64,000 bases of DNA from Pseudonocardia sp. C8 (GCF_014267175.1 NZ_JACMTR010000002.1:5791501-5855500); one strand, 5' to 3'. Numbered from the stretch's first letter, positions 9,515 through 21,694 are shown. Made by a program: numbers and translations. Notes: a model not told the origin generated them from the sequence alone.

Positions 9515-11029
9515 GTGAACACTCCCGGCACCCCGACCGACCGCGGATCAGAGGCGGACCTGCCCGAGCAGATGCGGGTGCGCCGGGCCAAGCGCGCGGA
9601 GCTGCTGGCCGCCGGCAGCGAGCCCTACCCCGTGGAGGTCCCCCGCACGCACACCCTGCGCCAGGTCCGCGACGCCCACCCGGACCTGCCGCCGGACACC
9701 GCGACCGGCGAGCAGGTCGCCGTCGCCGGCCGGGTGATCTTCGTGCGCAACACCGGGAAGCTCTGCTTCGCGACGCTGCGCGAGGGCGACGGCACCGAGC
9801 TGCAGGCGATGCTGTCCCTGGACCGGGTGGGCGCCGACGAGCTGGCCCGCTGGAAGTCCGTCGTCGACCTGGGGGACTTCGTGCTCGTCCGGGGTGAGGT
9901 CATCACCTCGCGACGCGGCGAGCTGTCCGTGCGGGCCGACGAGTGGTCGATCGCCTCGAAGTCGGTCCGACCGCTCCCGACCGCGCACAAGGAGCTCTCG
10001 GAGGAGAACCGGGTCCGGCAGCGCTACGTCGACCTGATCGTGCGCCCGCAGGCCCGCGAGACCGTGCGCGCCCGGTCCACGGTCCTGCGGACGGTGCGCG
10101 ACTCCCTCGCCGGGCGCGACTTCGTCGAGGTCGAGACCCCGATGCTGCAGCTGCTGCACGGCGGCGCGACCGCGCGCCCGTTCGTGACGCACGCGAACGC
10201 GCTCGGCTCCGACCTCTACCTGCGGATCGCGCCGGAGCTGTTCCTCAAGCGCTGCATCGTGGGCGGTATCGAGAAGGTCTTCGAGCTGAACCGCGTGTTC
10301 CGTAACGAAGGCATCGACTCGACGCATTCGCCCGAGTTCGCGATGCTCGAGGCCTACCAGGCCTACGCCACCTACGACGACATGGCGGTCCTGACCCGCG
10401 AGCTCATCCAGGAGTCCGCGCGGGCACTGTTCGGATCGACGGTCGTGCGTCACCACGACGGCACCGAACACGATCTGGGCGGCGAGTGGCGTTCCGTGAC
10501 GATCTACGGGTCGGTCTCCGAGGCCGTCGGGCGGGATGTGACACCGGACACCGAGCTGTCCGAACTCCAGGAGATCGCGGCGAAGCACGACGTCGACGTC
10601 ACCGATTACCCGTCGCCCGGCCAGATCGTGCTGGAGCTGTTCGAGAAGCTCGTCGAGCACACCCTGATCGAGCCCACCTTCGTGCGCGACTTCCCGGTCG
10701 AGGTGCGGCCGCTGACACGGGCCCACCGGGACGACCCGAGGCTGTCGGAATCGTGGGACCTCGTCGTGTTCGGGGTGGAGCTCGCCACGGCGTACTCCGA
10801 GCTCGTGGACCCGGTCGAGCAGCGGGAACGCCTGCAGGCGCAGTCGCTGCGCGCGGCTGCGGGCGACCCGGAGGCCATGCAGCTCGACGAGGATTTCCTG
10901 CGGGCCATGGAGTACGGCATGCCGCCCACCGGCGGGATGGGGATGGGCGTCGACCGGCTGTTGATGACCCTGACCGGCCTCGGTATCCGCGAGACGATCC
11001 TCTTCCCACTCGTCCGGGGCGAGTCCTAG
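9515..11029 (+). CDS. lysS: Lysyl-tRNA synthetase, class II
   Basis: Charges tRNA-Lys. 504 residues; an N-terminal OB-fold anticodon domain (about 55-165) is followed by the class II catalytic core with motif 2 ([18 protein letters not shown]) and motif 3 ([15 protein letters not shown]). This is the plain bacterial form without the LysX MprF-like membrane extension. GTG start fits the leaderless promoter; the N-terminus is a short charged linker. Confidence 0.95.
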   Translation: MNTPGTPTDRGSEADLPEQMRVRRAKRAELLAAGSEPYPVEVPRTHTLRQVRDAHPDLPPDTATGEQVAVAGRVIFVRNTGKLCFATLREGDGTELQAMLSLDRVGADELARWKSVVDLGDFVLVRGEVITSRRGELSVRADEWSIASKSVRPLPTAHKELSEENRVRQRYVDLIVRPQARETVRARSTVLRTVRDSLAGRDFVEVETPMLQLLHGGATARPFVTHANALGSDLYLRIAPELFLKRCIVGGIEKVFELNRVFRNEGIDSTHSPEFAMLEAYQAYATYDDMAVLTRELIQESARALFGSTVVRHHDGTEHDLGGEWRSVTIYGSVSEAVGRDVTPDTELSELQEIAAKHDVDVTDYPSPGQIVLELFEKLVEHTLIEPTFVRDFPVEVRPLTRAHRDDPRLSESWDLVVFGVELATAYSELVDPVEQRERLQAQSLRAAAGDPEAMQLDEDFLRAMEYGMPPTGGMGMGVDRLLMTLTGLGIRETILFPLVRGES

Positions 11030-11044
11030 GCCGGTCGAATTGTC

Positions 11045-11076
11045 GTCCCCGGCCCGCTCGGTGGCGGCCCGGGGAC
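11045..11076 (+). terminator. Possible lysS terminator hairpin
   Basis: An 8-bp perfect stem (GTCCCCGG at 11045 pairing with CCGGGGAC ending at 11076) with a 16-base GC-rich loop, 16 bases after the lysS stop. No U-tract follows, which is common in high-GC actinobacteria. Confidence 0.35.
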
Positions 11077-11160
11077 GGCGGGTATCGGGGCCCGATCGAG
11101 TGGCATTCGGCTCGTTTCCTCTTTGGAGTCACCCCCAGGTCGACGCCGCCGACATTTCTG

Positions 11161-11166
11161 TATAGT
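11161..11166 (+). promoter_or_regulatory. Candidate -10 element TATAGT upstream of lsr2
   Basis: TATAGT lies in the most AT-rich stretch of the 268-base gap before lsr2, about 130 bases upstream of its ATG, implying a long 5' leader. The surrounding AT-rich tract may itself be an Lsr2 binding site (autoregulation is known for Lsr2 proteins); that is inference. Confidence 0.35.
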
Positions 11167-11297
11167 CTCTGGAATCGAGTCGGTTCCGGTGATCCGGGCG
11201 GCCTCGCCATTGCGTCCGGGTATTGCCGTATGCGTGCGGGCAGCCGCCGGACCGGTTCGCCCGTAAACGTGTACGGCCATTCAGGGAGGCTGCGGCG

Positions 11298-11642
11298 ATG
11301 GCGCAGATCAAGGAGGTCCGGCTCGTCGACGATCTGACCGGCGACGCGGCGGACGAAACGATCGAGTTCGGTCTCGACGGCCGCAACTACGAGATCGACC
11401 TCACGAACGAGAACGCGAAGAAGCTGCGCGACGTGCTCGCCGACTACGTCGCCGCGGCCCGCCGCGCGACCGGCCCGGCCCGGCGCCGCGGCGGATCGTC
11501 GGCCTCGGCCGCGCGCCGCCCGTCGGTGGACCGCGAGCAGAACCAGGCGATCCGCGAGTGGGCCCGCAAGCGCGGGATGAAGGTCTCCGACCGTGGCCGG
11601 ATCCCGGCCGAGGTCCTCGAGGCCTACCACCAGGAGAACTAA
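11298..11642 (+). CDS. lsr2: Nucleoid-associated protein Lsr2
   Basis: H-NS-like xenogeneic silencer that binds the minor groove of AT-rich DNA. 114 residues: N-terminal dimerisation domain ([20 protein letters not shown]), a basic Ala/Arg linker, and the C-terminal DNA-binding domain with the Arg-Gly-Arg hook in [14 protein letters not shown] with GGGAGG about 10 bases upstream. Located between lysS and clpC as in mycobacteria. Confidence 0.95.
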   Translation: MAQIKEVRLVDDLTGDAADETIEFGLDGRNYEIDLTNENAKKLRDVLADYVAAARRATGPARRRGGSSASAARRPSVDREQNQAIREWARKRGMKVSDRGRIPAEVLEAYHQEN

Positions 11643-11722
11643 GGGTCGCCTCACCTCTCGGGTCGGGGGAGGGGTAGCGTGGCCGGGGCCCCGTCCCCGC
11701 CCCGTTCCCGGGAGGTGCCGTC

Positions 11723-12547
11723 ATGGCCCGTCGCGTCACCGAGCTCGAGGTGCTCCGCACCGAACGCCTGAGCCCGCACATGGTGCGGGTCGTCGCCGGG
11801 GGCCGCGGCCTGGCGGCGTTCCCGCGGACCGAGCACACGGACCGCTACGTCAAGATCCTCTTTCCGCGGCCCGGCGTCGAGTACCCCGAGCCGCTCGACA
11901 TGGACGTCGTCCACGCCGAGTACCCGCGCGAGCAGTGGCCGGCCCTGCGCACCTATACGGTGCGATCGCTCGACCACGACGCCGGCGAGCTGGCCATCGA
12001 CTTCGTGCACCACGGGGACGCCGGCCTGGCCGGCCCGTGGGCGGCGGCCGCGCGGCCCGGCGACCGGCTCCGGATGCTCGGGCCCGGTGGCGCCTACGCC
12101 CCCGACCCGGACGCGGACTGGCACCTGCTCGTCGGCGACGAGTCCGCGCTCCCGGCGATCTGCGCCGCGCTGGAGCGGATCCCGGCGGGCCGCCCGGCCG
12201 TCGCCGTCCTGCAGGTCGACGGCACCGGGGACGAGCTGAAGCTCCCCGGCGAGGCCGAGCTGACCGTGCGGTGGCTGCACCGCTCGGAGGCCGGCGGCGA
12301 CCCGGACGGCCAGCTACCCGGCGCCGTCCGCGCACTGGACTTCCGGCCGGGACGGGTGCACGCCTTCGTGCACGGCGAGGCGATCGCCGTCCGGGAACTC
12401 CGCCGTCACCTCCTGCGCGAGCGCGGGATCCCCAAGGACGACCTGTCGATCTCCGGGTACTGGCGCCGAGGCCGGGACGAGGAGGGATTCCGCGAGTTCA
12501 AGGCGGAAGAGCGGGCCCGCGAGGACGCCGGTCAGGAGGCCGGCTGA
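11723..12547 (+). CDS. Siderophore-interacting FAD protein (ViuB/SIP family)
   Basis: Predicted NAD(P)H-dependent ferric-siderophore reductase, cytosolic. 274 residues: FAD-binding beta-barrel with RTYTVRSLD, a nucleotide-binding half with GDESALPAICAALE, and the SIP-family C-terminal motif SGYWRRGRDEEGFREFK. GGGAGGTGCC precedes the ATG. No siderophore genes are nearby, so its substrate is unknown. Confidence 0.88.
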   Translation: MARRVTELEVLRTERLSPHMVRVVAGGRGLAAFPRTEHTDRYVKILFPRPGVEYPEPLDMDVVHAEYPREQWPALRTYTVRSLDHDAGELAIDFVHHGDAGLAGPWAAAARPGDRLRMLGPGGAYAPDPDADWHLLVGDESALPAICAALERIPAGRPAVAVLQVDGTGDELKLPGEAELTVRWLHRSEAGGDPDGQLPGAVRALDFRPGRVHAFVHGEAIAVRELRRHLLRERGIPKDDLSISGYWRRGRDEEGFREFKAEERAREDAGQEAG

Positions 12548-12813
12548 GCGGTGCCGCCTCGGGTGAACGCCGCCACGTCGCCCGGCCGCGGGAACACCCG
12601 CGGCCGGCCGGGTGTTGAGCCGGGAACGCCCGACGGTGCGGCTCCGGCGGAGGCGCCGGATGCCCTTCGACCGATACAGTGGTATGAGGCCCGCCCGCGA
12701 GGGTCGGCCTGGCGCGGTGTCACGCGAGGGCGCAGTGTCGGACCCGGCGCGCCGGGGACGGACGGAGATGCTGGTCGCGCCGTACGTGAGGCGCAGCAGG
12801 CAAGGAGTGCGAA

Positions 12814-15360
12814 TTGTTCGAGAGGTTCACCGACCGAGCACGACGTGTTGTCGTCCTGGCCCAGGAAGAGGCCCGGATGCTCAACCACAACTACATCGGG
12901 ACCGAGCACATCCTCCTTGGCCTGATCCACGAGGGTGAGGGTGTCGCCGCGAAGGCACTCGAGTCGCTCGGTATCGCTCTGGAGGGCGTGCGGCAGCAGG
13001 TCGAGGAGATCATCGGCCAGGGCCAGCAGGCCCCGTCGGGGCACATCCCCTTCACGCCCCGGGCGAAGAAGGTGCTGGAGCTGTCGCTGCGCGAGGCGCT
13101 GCAGCTCGGGCACAACTACATCGGCACCGAGCACATCCTGCTCGGCCTGATCCGCGAGGGCGAGGGTGTCGCGGCGCAGGTGCTCGTCAAGCTGGGCGCC
13201 GACCTCAACCGTGTGCGCCAGCAGGTGCTCCAGCTGCTCTCCGGCTACCAGGGCAAGGAGCCGGCCGAGAGCGGCACCGGTGGCCGGGGCGAGGGCACGC
13301 CGTCGTCGTCGCTGGTGCTGGACCAGTTCGGTCGCAACCTCACCCAGCAGGCCCGCGAGGGCAAGCTGGACCCGGTCATCGGCCGGGAGAAGGAGATCGA
13401 GCGGATCATGCAGGTCCTCTCCCGGAGGACCAAGAACAACCCGGTCCTGATCGGTGAGGCCGGCGTCGGCAAGACCGCCGCCGTCGAGGGCCTCGCGCAG
13501 GCGATCGTCAAGGGCGAGGTCCCGGAGACGCTGAAGGACAAGCAGCTCTACACGCTCGACCTCGGCTCGCTGGTCGCAGGCTCCCGCTACCGCGGTGACT
13601 TCGAGGAGCGCCTCAAGAAGGTGCTCAAGGAGATCCGCACCCGCGGGGACATCATCCTGTTCATCGACGAGATCCACACCCTGGTCGGTGCGGGTGCCGC
13701 CGAGGGCGCGATCGACGCCGCGTCGATCCTCAAGCCGATGCTGGCCCGCGGCGAGCTGCAGACCATCGGGGCGACGACGCTCGACGAGTACCGCAAGTAC
13801 GTCGAGAAGGACCCGGCCCTGGAGCGCCGCTTCCAGCCGATCCAGGTGTCCGAGCCGTCGGTGCAGCACACCATCGAGATCCTCAAGGGCCTGCGCGACC
13901 GGTACGAGGCGCACCACCGCGTCACGATCACCGACGACGCGCTGGCGTCGGCCGCCACCCTGGCCGACCGCTACATCAACGACCGCTACCTGCCGGACAA
14001 GGCGATCGACCTGATCGACGAGGCCGGTGCCCGGATGCGCATCCGCCGGATGACCGCTCCGCCGGACCTGCGGGAGTTCGACGAGAAGATCGCGAACGTC
14101 CGCCGGGACAAGGAGTCGGCGATCGACGCGCAGGACTTCGAGCGGGCCGCGCACCTGCGCGACCAGGAGAAGACCCTGCTCGGCGAGAAGGCCGAGCGCG
14201 AGAAGCAGTGGAAGTCCGGGGATCTCGACGTGGTCGCCGAGGTCGACGGCGAGCAGATCGCCGAGGTGCTGGGCAACTGGACCGGCATCCCGGTGTTCAA
14301 GCTGACCGAGGAGGAGACCACCCGGCTGCTGCGCATGGAGGACGAGCTCCACAAGCGCATCATCGGCCAGGAGGACGCGGTCAAGTCGGTCTCGCAGGCG
14401 ATCCGCCGTACCCGGGCCGGCCTGAAGGACCCGAAGCGCCCGTCCGGCTCGTTCATCTTCGCCGGCCCGTCCGGTGTCGGTAAGACCGAGCTGTCCAAGG
14501 CGCTGGCCAACTTCCTGTTCGGCGAGGACGACGCGCTCATCCAGATCGACATGGGCGAGTTCCACGACCGCTACACCGCCTCGCGGCTGTTCGGTGCCCC
14601 GCCCGGGTACGTCGGCTACGAGGAGGGCGGCCAGCTCACCGAGAAGGTGCGGCGCAAGCCGTTCTCGGTGGTGCTGTTCGACGAGATCGAGAAGGCGCAC
14701 CAGGAGATCTACAACACGCTCCTGCAGGTGCTCGAGGACGGCCGCCTCACCGACGGCCAGGGCCGCACGGTCGACTTCAAGAACACCGTGCTGATCTTCA
14801 CCTCGAACCTGGGGACCCAGGACATCTCGAAGGCGGTCGGGCTGGGCTTCTCGTCCGGCAACGACGAGGCGTCGAACTACGAGCGGATGAAGACCAAGGT
14901 CAACGACGAGCTGAAGAAGCACTTCCGCCCGGAGTTCCTCAACCGCATCGACGACATCATCGTCTTCCACCAGCTCACGCAGCCCCAGATCATCGAGATG
15001 GTCGACCTGATGATCGGGCGGGTGGAGAAGCAGCTGGCCAACAAGGACATGGCCATCGAGCTCACCGACAACGCCAAGAAGCTCCTGGCACGGCGTGGGT
15101 TCGACCCGGTCCTGGGTGCGCGGCCGCTGCGGCGGACGATCCAGCGCGAGATCGAGGACCAGCTCTCCGAGAAGATCCTCTTCGGCGAGCTGGAGCCCGG
15201 CCAGATCGTGCTGGTCGACGTCGAGGGCCTCGACCACGAGGCCGGCGAGGACTCGAAGGCCTGGGACGACAAGGCCCGATTCACCTTCCGCGGGGAGCGC
15301 AAGCCGTCGGAGCCCGTGCCGGCCACCGCGCAGTCCGCGCTGGCGAGCGGCGACGAGTGA
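12814..15360 (+). CDS. clpC: ClpC-type AAA+ unfoldase
   Basis: ATP-driven unfoldase that feeds ClpP. 848 residues: two Clp-N repeats (about 1-145), AAA-1 with Walker A GEAGVGKT at about 214 and [10 protein letters not shown], a UVR-type linker ([15 protein letters not shown]), AAA-2 with Walker A GPSGVGKT at about 551, and the D2-small domain. Full family length. The start is TTG at 12814: AAGGAG lies 6 bases upstream and the protein then begins [11 protein letters not shown], the universal ClpC N-terminus. Confidence 0.96.
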   Translation: MFERFTDRARRVVVLAQEEARMLNHNYIGTEHILLGLIHEGEGVAAKALESLGIALEGVRQQVEEIIGQGQQAPSGHIPFTPRAKKVLELSLREALQLGHNYIGTEHILLGLIREGEGVAAQVLVKLGADLNRVRQQVLQLLSGYQGKEPAESGTGGRGEGTPSSSLVLDQFGRNLTQQAREGKLDPVIGREKEIERIMQVLSRRTKNNPVLIGEAGVGKTAAVEGLAQAIVKGEVPETLKDKQLYTLDLGSLVAGSRYRGDFEERLKKVLKEIRTRGDIILFIDEIHTLVGAGAAEGAIDAASILKPMLARGELQTIGATTLDEYRKYVEKDPALERRFQPIQVSEPSVQHTIEILKGLRDRYEAHHRVTITDDALASAATLADRYINDRYLPDKAIDLIDEAGARMRIRRMTAPPDLREFDEKIANVRRDKESAIDAQDFERAAHLRDQEKTLLGEKAEREKQWKSGDLDVVAEVDGEQIAEVLGNWTGIPVFKLTEEETTRLLRMEDELHKRIIGQEDAVKSVSQAIRRTRAGLKDPKRPSGSFIFAGPSGVGKTELSKALANFLFGEDDALIQIDMGEFHDRYTASRLFGAPPGYVGYEEGGQLTEKVRRKPFSVVLFDEIEKAHQEIYNTLLQVLEDGRLTDGQGRTVDFKNTVLIFTSNLGTQDISKAVGLGFSSGNDEASNYERMKTKVNDELKKHFRPEFLNRIDDIIVFHQLTQPQIIEMVDLMIGRVEKQLANKDMAIELTDNAKKLLARRGFDPVLGARPLRRTIQREIEDQLSEKILFGELEPGQIVLVDVEGLDHEAGEDSKAWDDKARFTFRGERKPSEPVPATAQSALASGDE

Positions 15361-15384
15361 GCTGATCGCTCGGACCTGACGACA

Positions 15385-15424
15385 GGGCCCGCCCCGGATC
15401 CGTCCGGGGCGGGCCCGTCGTCGT
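15385..15424. terminator. Strong bidirectional terminator between clpC and the kinase gene
   Basis: A perfect 13-bp stem, GGGCCCGCCCCGG at 15385-15397 with its complement at 15404-15416, around a 6-base loop. Flanking GACGA/TCGTC can extend it, and GTTT follows on the + strand. It lies between the convergent clpC and kinase genes. Confidence 0.8.
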
Positions 15425-15475
15425 TTCTCGGCCTGGTCTCCGCCGGCGGGCGGCGTCGCCCGTGCGTGCGCCGGC

Positions 15476-16207
15476 TCAGCCGGGGATCTCCGCGCAGGCG
15501 ACCACGACGTCCGCCCGGTACCGGGTGGCCGCGACCAGCCGGGCGTTCGGCTCGTCGGTGTCCCGGACCCAGGCCCGGGCGTGCTCCGGCGTCTTGCCGA
15601 ACCGGACGTGCCGCGCGACCAGCCGCTCCCGGCGCAACTCCTCGTCGGTCTCGTGGAACCAGACCTCGTCGAACTCCGCACGCACCGCGCACCACTCCGG
15701 GGTGTCGACGAGCAGGTAGTTGCCCTCGCTGACGACCAGCCGGCACCCCGGGCGGACCGGGATCGAACCCGCGACCGGCTGCTCGATCTCCCGGTCGAAC
15801 GCCGGCGCGTACACCGGGCCGGTGTCACACCCCGCGCGCAGCCGCCGGAGCAGGGCCGCGTAGCCGGCCGGGTCGAACGTGTCCGGTGCCCCCTTGCGGT
15901 CCCGGCGGCCGAGCCGGTCCAGCTCGACGTCGGCGAGGTGGTAACCGTCCATCGGGACGTGGGTGACCCAGCCCGCGTCCATGCCGGCCGGCGGGTCCGC
16001 GGCCAGCGCGCGGACCACCGCGAGCGCCAGGGTGGTCTTGCCGGCGCCCGGCGCGCCGGCGATGCCGAGCACGGCCCGGCGTTCCCCGCCCGCGGTGAGC
16101 GCCCTGGCCCGCGCCACCAGCTCGGCGAACCGGTCGATCCGCTCCGGCCCGTCCGCCACCGCCGCCCCCTCCGCGTTCCCGGGCCCGGCGCCCGTCGTGG
16201 TGGTCAT
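15476..16207 (-). CDS. P-loop nucleoside/sugar kinase-like protein
   Basis: 243 residues from the ATG at 16207 (a GTG at 16234 would add nine). Walker [10 protein letters not shown] at about residue 50, then [21 protein letters not shown] and [13 protein letters not shown], the pattern of the uridine kinase/pantothenate kinase (PRK-like) superfamily, close to proteins annotated as nucleoside/nucleotide or fructose kinases (FrcK-like). The substrate cannot be decided from sequence. Single gene, convergent with clpC. Confidence 0.75.
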   Translation of the reverse strand: MTTTTGAGPGNAEGAAVADGPERIDRFAELVARARALTAGGERRAVLGIAGAPGAGKTTLALAVVRALAADPPAGMDAGWVTHVPMDGYHLADVELDRLGRRDRKGAPDTFDPAGYAALLRRLRAGCDTGPVYAPAFDREIEQPVAGSIPVRPGCRLVVSEGNYLLVDTPEWCAVRAEFDEVWFHETDEELRRERLVARHVRFGKTPEHARAWVRDTDEPNARLVAATRYRADVVVACAEIPG

Positions 16208-16474
16208 GGTCGCAGCCGGGCGGGCGCTCCCCACCGGCGAGGCGTGCCCGCGCCGGGCCGTCGGCGGGCGCCGGTTGGTCGGGCACCGTCCCCGCCCGCA
16301 GCCCCGGCCCTCAGCCAGCGATGTAGCACAGCCTTGCCTGAACCGGATCCGCGATCGGGACTGTCCACACGGTCAGGTTCCGCATCTGCGTGCAACTTTC
16401 GCGCAACCCTCGCCTTCCTAGTGTCCGGCGTCACGCACGGTTCCACGAAGCACCCACGGGAAGGACACCCCACG

Positions 16475-17997
<1,523 letters not shown>

Positions 17998-17998
<1 letters not shown>

Positions 17999-18381
17999 TG
18001 GACCGGCCGGAGCGGGTGGCGCTGACGCCGGCCGCGGCCGAACTGCTGGTCAGGCTCACCGGCCTGCACGGTCCGCTGATGTTCCACCAGTCCGGCGGGT
18101 GCTGCGACGGCAGCGCGCCCATGTGCTACCCGGACGGCGACTTCAGGACCGGTGGTTCGGACGTCCACCTGGGTGATCTCCGGGTGGAGGGGCTGGAGAA
18201 GCCGATCGGTTTCTGGATGTCGGCGTCGCAGTACGAGTACTGGAAGCACACCCACCTGACCGTCGACGTGGTGAAGGGCCGCGGCAGCGGGTTCTCGGTC
18301 GAGGCACCGGAGGGCGTCCGCTTCCTGATCCGCTCCCGCCTCTTCACCGACGAGGAGTGGCAGGCCCTCGAGAGCACCTGA
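17998..18381 (+). CDS. DUF779 protein, aldehyde dehydrogenase partner
   Basis: 127-residue protein with a conserved Cys-Cys motif (HQSGGCCDGSAPMC) and a His/Tyr-rich centre (SQYEYWKHTHLTVDV). DUF779 genes are found next to ExaC-type aldehyde dehydrogenases, as here with a shared base between TGA and ATG. Function unproven; the cysteine/histidine set looks metal-binding. Confidence 0.88.
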
Positions 18382-18415
18382 CCCCACCCGCCGCCCGCCC
18401 GCCCGACCCGAACCC

Positions 18416-18462
18416 ACTCATGGACCAAAAGCCCCGTGGCACCGTGCTTTTGCTCCATGAGT
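18416..18462. terminator. Long hairpin between convergent genes
   Basis: A 17-bp stem with one mismatch (18416-18432 and 18446-18462; arms begin ACTCATGGA and end TCCATGAGT) and a 13-base loop. It sits between DUF779 and the oppositely oriented sirtuin gene, so it can end transcription from both sides. Confidence 0.7.
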
Positions 18463-18533
18463 GCGTCGGGGCTGGGGCGGGTGGGGCGGTTGGGGCAGGT
18501 GTGGCAGCCGGGTGGGCGCGGTCAGGGAGCAGG

Positions 18534-19388
18534 TCAGCGCGTCGTGAGCGCCACGTCCAGCGCGGCGAGGGTCGCCGCGGCGGGCGCGGGGATGCCGATG
18601 CCGCGCCCGTGCCGCACCTCGGGCTCCCGCACGTTGATCCGCACCAGCGCCCCGGTCGCGGCGGAGGCCAGCTCGGAACGGCGGCGCACGGTCGGCAGCG
18701 CCGTCCCGGCCCCGATCTCGACGACGGCCACCCCGGACCGGTGCGCCTTCAGCCAGTCCGCGTGCCGGGCGAGCGCGGGTGCGGCGTGCGAGTCGTCCCA
18801 GCCGAAGTCGCCGAACATGAGGATCGCCGGCCGGGCGAGCCCGCCACAGCCGGGACAGCGCGGCAGCTCGCCGACCGCCCGCATCGTGTCCTCGTCGATC
18901 ACCACGTCGACGCCGTCGGCCGGCCACACGCCGTACCCGCACAGCCGCAGGCACTGCAGGTGGTGGATGGAGCCGTGCACCTCGGCGACGTCGCAGGCGG
19001 GGAACCCGGCCCGCTGGAAGTGGCCGTCCACGTTGGAGGTGAAGACGCTCGTCGGGACCCGCTCGGACCAGCGCCGCAGGACCGCGAACCCGGAGTGCGG
19101 CACGGTCCGCCGGTACAGGTGCAGCCGGTGCCCGTAGAAGCCCCACGCCAGCTGCGGGTCGTCGGCGAAGTGCTCGGGGTCGGCGAGCTCCTCGAAGCGC
19201 AGGCCGAGCCGCGCGTACGGCGGATAGGCCCGCCAGAACCCCTCGCCGCCGCGGAAGTCCGGCAGCCCCGAGTCGACGCCCATCCCGGCCCCGGCGGTGA
19301 CCAGCAGTGCCTCCGCGGAGCGGACGACGTCCGCCGCCGCCGCGATCTCCTCGGGGTAGGCGGCGGCGACCCCGGCGGGGTCGATCAG
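18534..19388 (-). CDS. Sir2-family NAD-dependent deacylase
   Basis: 284 residues if initiated at the CTG at 19388. NAD-binding GAGMGVDSGLPDFRGGEGFW, the TSNVDGHF motif (usually TQNVD), catalytic His in EVHGSIHHLQC, and zinc cysteines in CLRLCG and CPGCGG. The domain begins immediately at residue 1-20, and no ATG, GTG or TTG exists in frame between the mhuD stop and the first motif. A CTG that overlaps the mhuD stop as CTGA is therefore the best start. The protein looks complete. Confidence 0.8.
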   Translation of the reverse strand: MIDPAGVAAAYPEEIAAAADVVRSAEALLVTAGAGMGVDSGLPDFRGGEGFWRAYPPYARLGLRFEELADPEHFADDPQLAWGFYGHRLHLYRRTVPHSGFAVLRRWSERVPTSVFTSNVDGHFQRAGFPACDVAEVHGSIHHLQCLRLCGYGVWPADGVDVVIDEDTMRAVGELPRCPGCGGLARPAILMFGDFGWDDSHAAPALARHADWLKAHRSGVAVVEIGAGTALPTVRRRSELASAATGALVRINVREPEVRHGRGIGIPAPAAATLAALDVALTTR

Positions 19389-19702
19389 GACTCCGCGGCG
19401 ATCTTCTCGAGGTCCACGACCTCGAACTCGAGCAGCGAGGCGCCCGTGGACACCGGCTTCGGCGAGCGCTGGCCGGCGTGCGCCTCCGCGGCCGGTCCGT
19501 CGCGCCAGGCCTGGAACGCCTCCTCGGTCTCCCAGTGCGTCACGACGAAGTACCGGTCGTCGCCGGCGACCGGGCGCAGCAGCTCGAACGAGATGAATCC
19601 CGGCTGCCCGTCGACGGCGTGCAGGCGGTGCGCGAACCGCTTCTCCAGCTCCGGGCCCGCGTTCTCCGGCACCTCGATCGCATTGATCTTCACAACGGCC
19701 AT
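19385..19702 (-). CDS. mhuD: MhuD-like heme-degrading monooxygenase
   Basis: 105 residues of the antibiotic-biosynthesis-monooxygenase (ABM) fold, very close to M. tuberculosis MhuD (Rv3592): MAVVKINAIEVPENAGPELE and YFVVTHWE. The key heme-pocket residues are all in register: Asn7, Trp66 and the axial His75. MhuD splits heme to mycobilins and frees iron. Followed by the sirtuin with a 4-base overlap. Confidence 0.85.
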   Translation of the reverse strand: MAVVKINAIEVPENAGPELEKRFAHRLHAVDGQPGFISFELLRPVAGDDRYFVVTHWETEEAFQAWRDGPAAEAHAGQRSPKPVSTGASLLEFEVVDLEKIAAES

Positions 19703-19788
19703 GGGTCCACGGTAGCCCGGCCGGGCGTGACCGGTGCCGATCGGGCGCGCGCACCGGCGCCGACGGGCCGCCCCGCCGCCGCGCTTTG

Positions 19789-20268
19789 TCAGCCGACCGC
19801 CTCGGCGCTGCTGTGGCGGGCCCGCCCGCGCTGCCGGTGGGGCAGCGGCAGGATGACGACCGGGCAGGTCGCGGACCGCACGCACTTCTCACCCACCGAA
19901 CCGAGGGTGGCGTGCCGGAACCTGCCGTGCCCGTGACTGCCGAGCACCAGCATCTCGGTGCCCTCGGCCGCACGGACCAGGACGTCCGCCGGCGAACCCT
20001 CGGCGATTTCCCGCCGGAGCGGCGGTGGTTCGTCCGGCCACTCGGCGAGGGCGAGGTCGATCTCCCTGTCCAGTGTCCGCCGGGCGTCGTCCTCCGCCGC
20101 CCGCCGTCCGGTGGGGTCGAGCAGTCCTTCGTCGAACTCCTCCCAGTGCCAGGCGGCGACCGCCTTGATCGCGTCGCCCCGGTACCGGGCTTCGCGGAGC
20201 GCCCAGCGCAACGCCAGCCGGCTCCCTTCCGAGCCGTCGACGCCGACGACGATGCATCGATCTTCCAT
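19789..20268 (-). CDS. Universal stress protein (UspA family)
   Basis: 159 residues, one USP domain: VVGVDGSEGSRLALRWALREA at the N-terminus and the ATP-binding GSHGHGRFRHATLGSVGEKC motif (G-2x-G-9x-G-S). ATG has AGGAGG 12 bases upstream. ATP-binding class. Single gene; stress-related regulation is likely but not visible in the sequence. Confidence 0.9.
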   Translation of the reverse strand: MEDRCIVVGVDGSEGSRLALRWALREARYRGDAIKAVAAWHWEEFDEGLLDPTGRRAAEDDARRTLDREIDLALAEWPDEPPPLRREIAEGSPADVLVRAAEGTEMLVLGSHGHGRFRHATLGSVGEKCVRSATCPVVILPLPHRQRGRARHSSAEAVG

Positions 20269-20417
20269 GGCTGCATGCCTCCTCACGAGGTCGTGAGCGA
20301 AGCCGTTGCCACCGACCGAACGTGAGTCCTGGCGTCCCGAAAACCTGGCGACACTCGTAGACCTTGGGAAAGAGCTTGCCCGCGGCCCCGCCGATGTCAA
20401 CCCTTCCCGGCCGCCGC

Positions 20418-20816
20418 TCAGCGCCCGGGCCCGCGCCTGCGGGCCGTGCGGGGGCGCGGCGCCTCGTCCGGTGCCGCCTCGTCGACCCGCATGCGCCAGG
20501 CGTCCCCGATCAGCTCGGCCAGCCGGCCGCCGTCCACCTGGTCCAGCCGCACCAGCACCAGCGGCCACGGCTCGTAACCGGGCGCGGTGAAGAACAGCTC
20601 GGGCTCGCCGAGCAGCAGGGCCTGCTTCTCGGCCTCGTCGCCCACGTAGAGCACGGCGACGTCGGTCCGGATCACCCGGCGCCGCCCGGGCACCCGCTCC
20701 GGGTACGACCAGACGAACCCCTTGCCCCGCACCCGGAAGTCGAACCCGTCACTGGGGATCTCCTCGACACCGTCCAGCCCGAGGGCGATCCGGCGGACGT
20801 CGTCCTCGCCTGCCAT
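20418..20816 (-). CDS. MmcQ/YjbR family protein
   Basis: 132 residues with the family layout: VEEIPSDGFDFRVRGKGFVW, then a two-stranded core and FFTAPGYEPWPLVLVRLDQV. Predicted DNA-binding-like fold of unknown function, with a basic Arg/Pro tail. Divergent from the hydrolase gene at 20839 with a 22-base gap, so the two share a promoter region. Confidence 0.8.
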   Translation of the reverse strand: MAGEDDVRRIALGLDGVEEIPSDGFDFRVRGKGFVWSYPERVPGRRRVIRTDVAVLYVGDEAEKQALLLGEPELFFTAPGYEPWPLVLVRLDQVDGGRLAELIGDAWRMRVDEAAPDEAPRPRTARRRGPGR

Positions 20817-20826
20817 ACGGGCAGCC

Positions 20827-20832
20827 TAGGGT
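20827..20832 (+). promoter_or_regulatory. -10 hexamer TAGGGT, leaderless start
   Basis: TAGGGT ends 6 bases before the GTG at 20839 with no Shine-Dalgarno; matches the leaderless pattern seen before several other genes in this window. Confidence 0.45.
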
Positions 20833-20838
20833 CGGGCC

Positions 20839-21639
20839 GTGCGGGCGTCGGACGGAGTGGACCTGGCCGTCACCGGGCTCGGCGGGTCCGGCCGGCCGAT
20901 CGTCCTGCTGCACGGCCTGATGAGCTGCGCGGCGAGCTGGCGGCCGCGGGCCACCGACCTCACGCCCACCGGCCGGGTACTGGCCCCGGACGCCCGCGGG
21001 CACGGCCGCTCCGGGCGCCCCGTCCCCGCGGAGCCGGAGGCCTGGTCACCGCGCCGGCTCGCGGCCGACGTCGTCGAGCTGCTGGAACGCACCGGCCCGG
21101 CCGCGCTGGTCGGCCATTCGATGGGTGGGATCTCGGCGCTGCTGGCCGCGGTCGCGCGGCCGGAACTGGTGACCGCGGTGGTCGTGGAGGACTCGCCGCT
21201 GGACCTCACCGGCTCCCCGCCCGGCCTGCTCGACGACATGCGGTCCTGGTTCGGCGTGGTCGCCGGGCCGCACCCGTCGCGCGCCGCCCTGGAGCGGGTG
21301 ACCGGCCACCCGCGCCCGGAGGTGGGCATCCACATGGGACGCTGCGCGGTCCGGCGGGACGACGGCTGGTGGCTGGCCTGCGACGTCGGCGACGCGCTCG
21401 AGATCGCCCGCCACTGGACGCGGGCGCCGCTGCTCGACGAGGTGTCGCGGGCGCGGGTGCCGCTGCTGGTGATCGAGGCGGGCGAGTCGGCCGTCCCGCC
21501 CGGGCAGCTGGAGCTGCTGGCCGCCCGCGTCCCGGGGGCCCGGCACGTGCGGCTGCCCGGCACCGGCCACCTGGTGCACGACGCCGACCCGGTCACGTGG
21601 GCGGCGGAGGTCACCGCCCACCTGGCCCGGACGGCCTGA
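20839..21639 (+). CDS. Alpha/beta-fold hydrolase
   Basis: 266 residues. Oxyanion strand VLLHGLMSCAASW, nucleophile elbow GHSMGGISAL (Ser), and C-terminal catalytic His in GTGHLVHDADP. Cytosolic, no signal peptide. A hydrolase sits near mhuD in mycobacteria too (Rv3591c). Substrate unknown. Confidence 0.88.
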   Translation: MRASDGVDLAVTGLGGSGRPIVLLHGLMSCAASWRPRATDLTPTGRVLAPDARGHGRSGRPVPAEPEAWSPRRLAADVVELLERTGPAALVGHSMGGISALLAAVARPELVTAVVVEDSPLDLTGSPPGLLDDMRSWFGVVAGPHPSRAALERVTGHPRPEVGIHMGRCAVRRDDGWWLACDVGDALEIARHWTRAPLLDEVSRARVPLLVIEAGESAVPPGQLELLAARVPGARHVRLPGTGHLVHDADPVTWAAEVTAHLARTA

Positions 21640-21694
21640 CCCCGCCCGGGAGTTCCCTCGTCACCCGGGCCGGCGCCACCCCTGACCGTTGCGC

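Noticed and set aside
18534..20276. 580-residue fusion of the sirtuin with an upstream Arg-rich region
   Set aside because: The upstream part is antisense/frame-shifted reading of mhuD and the USP gene; the sirtuin domain starts right after the mhuD stop.
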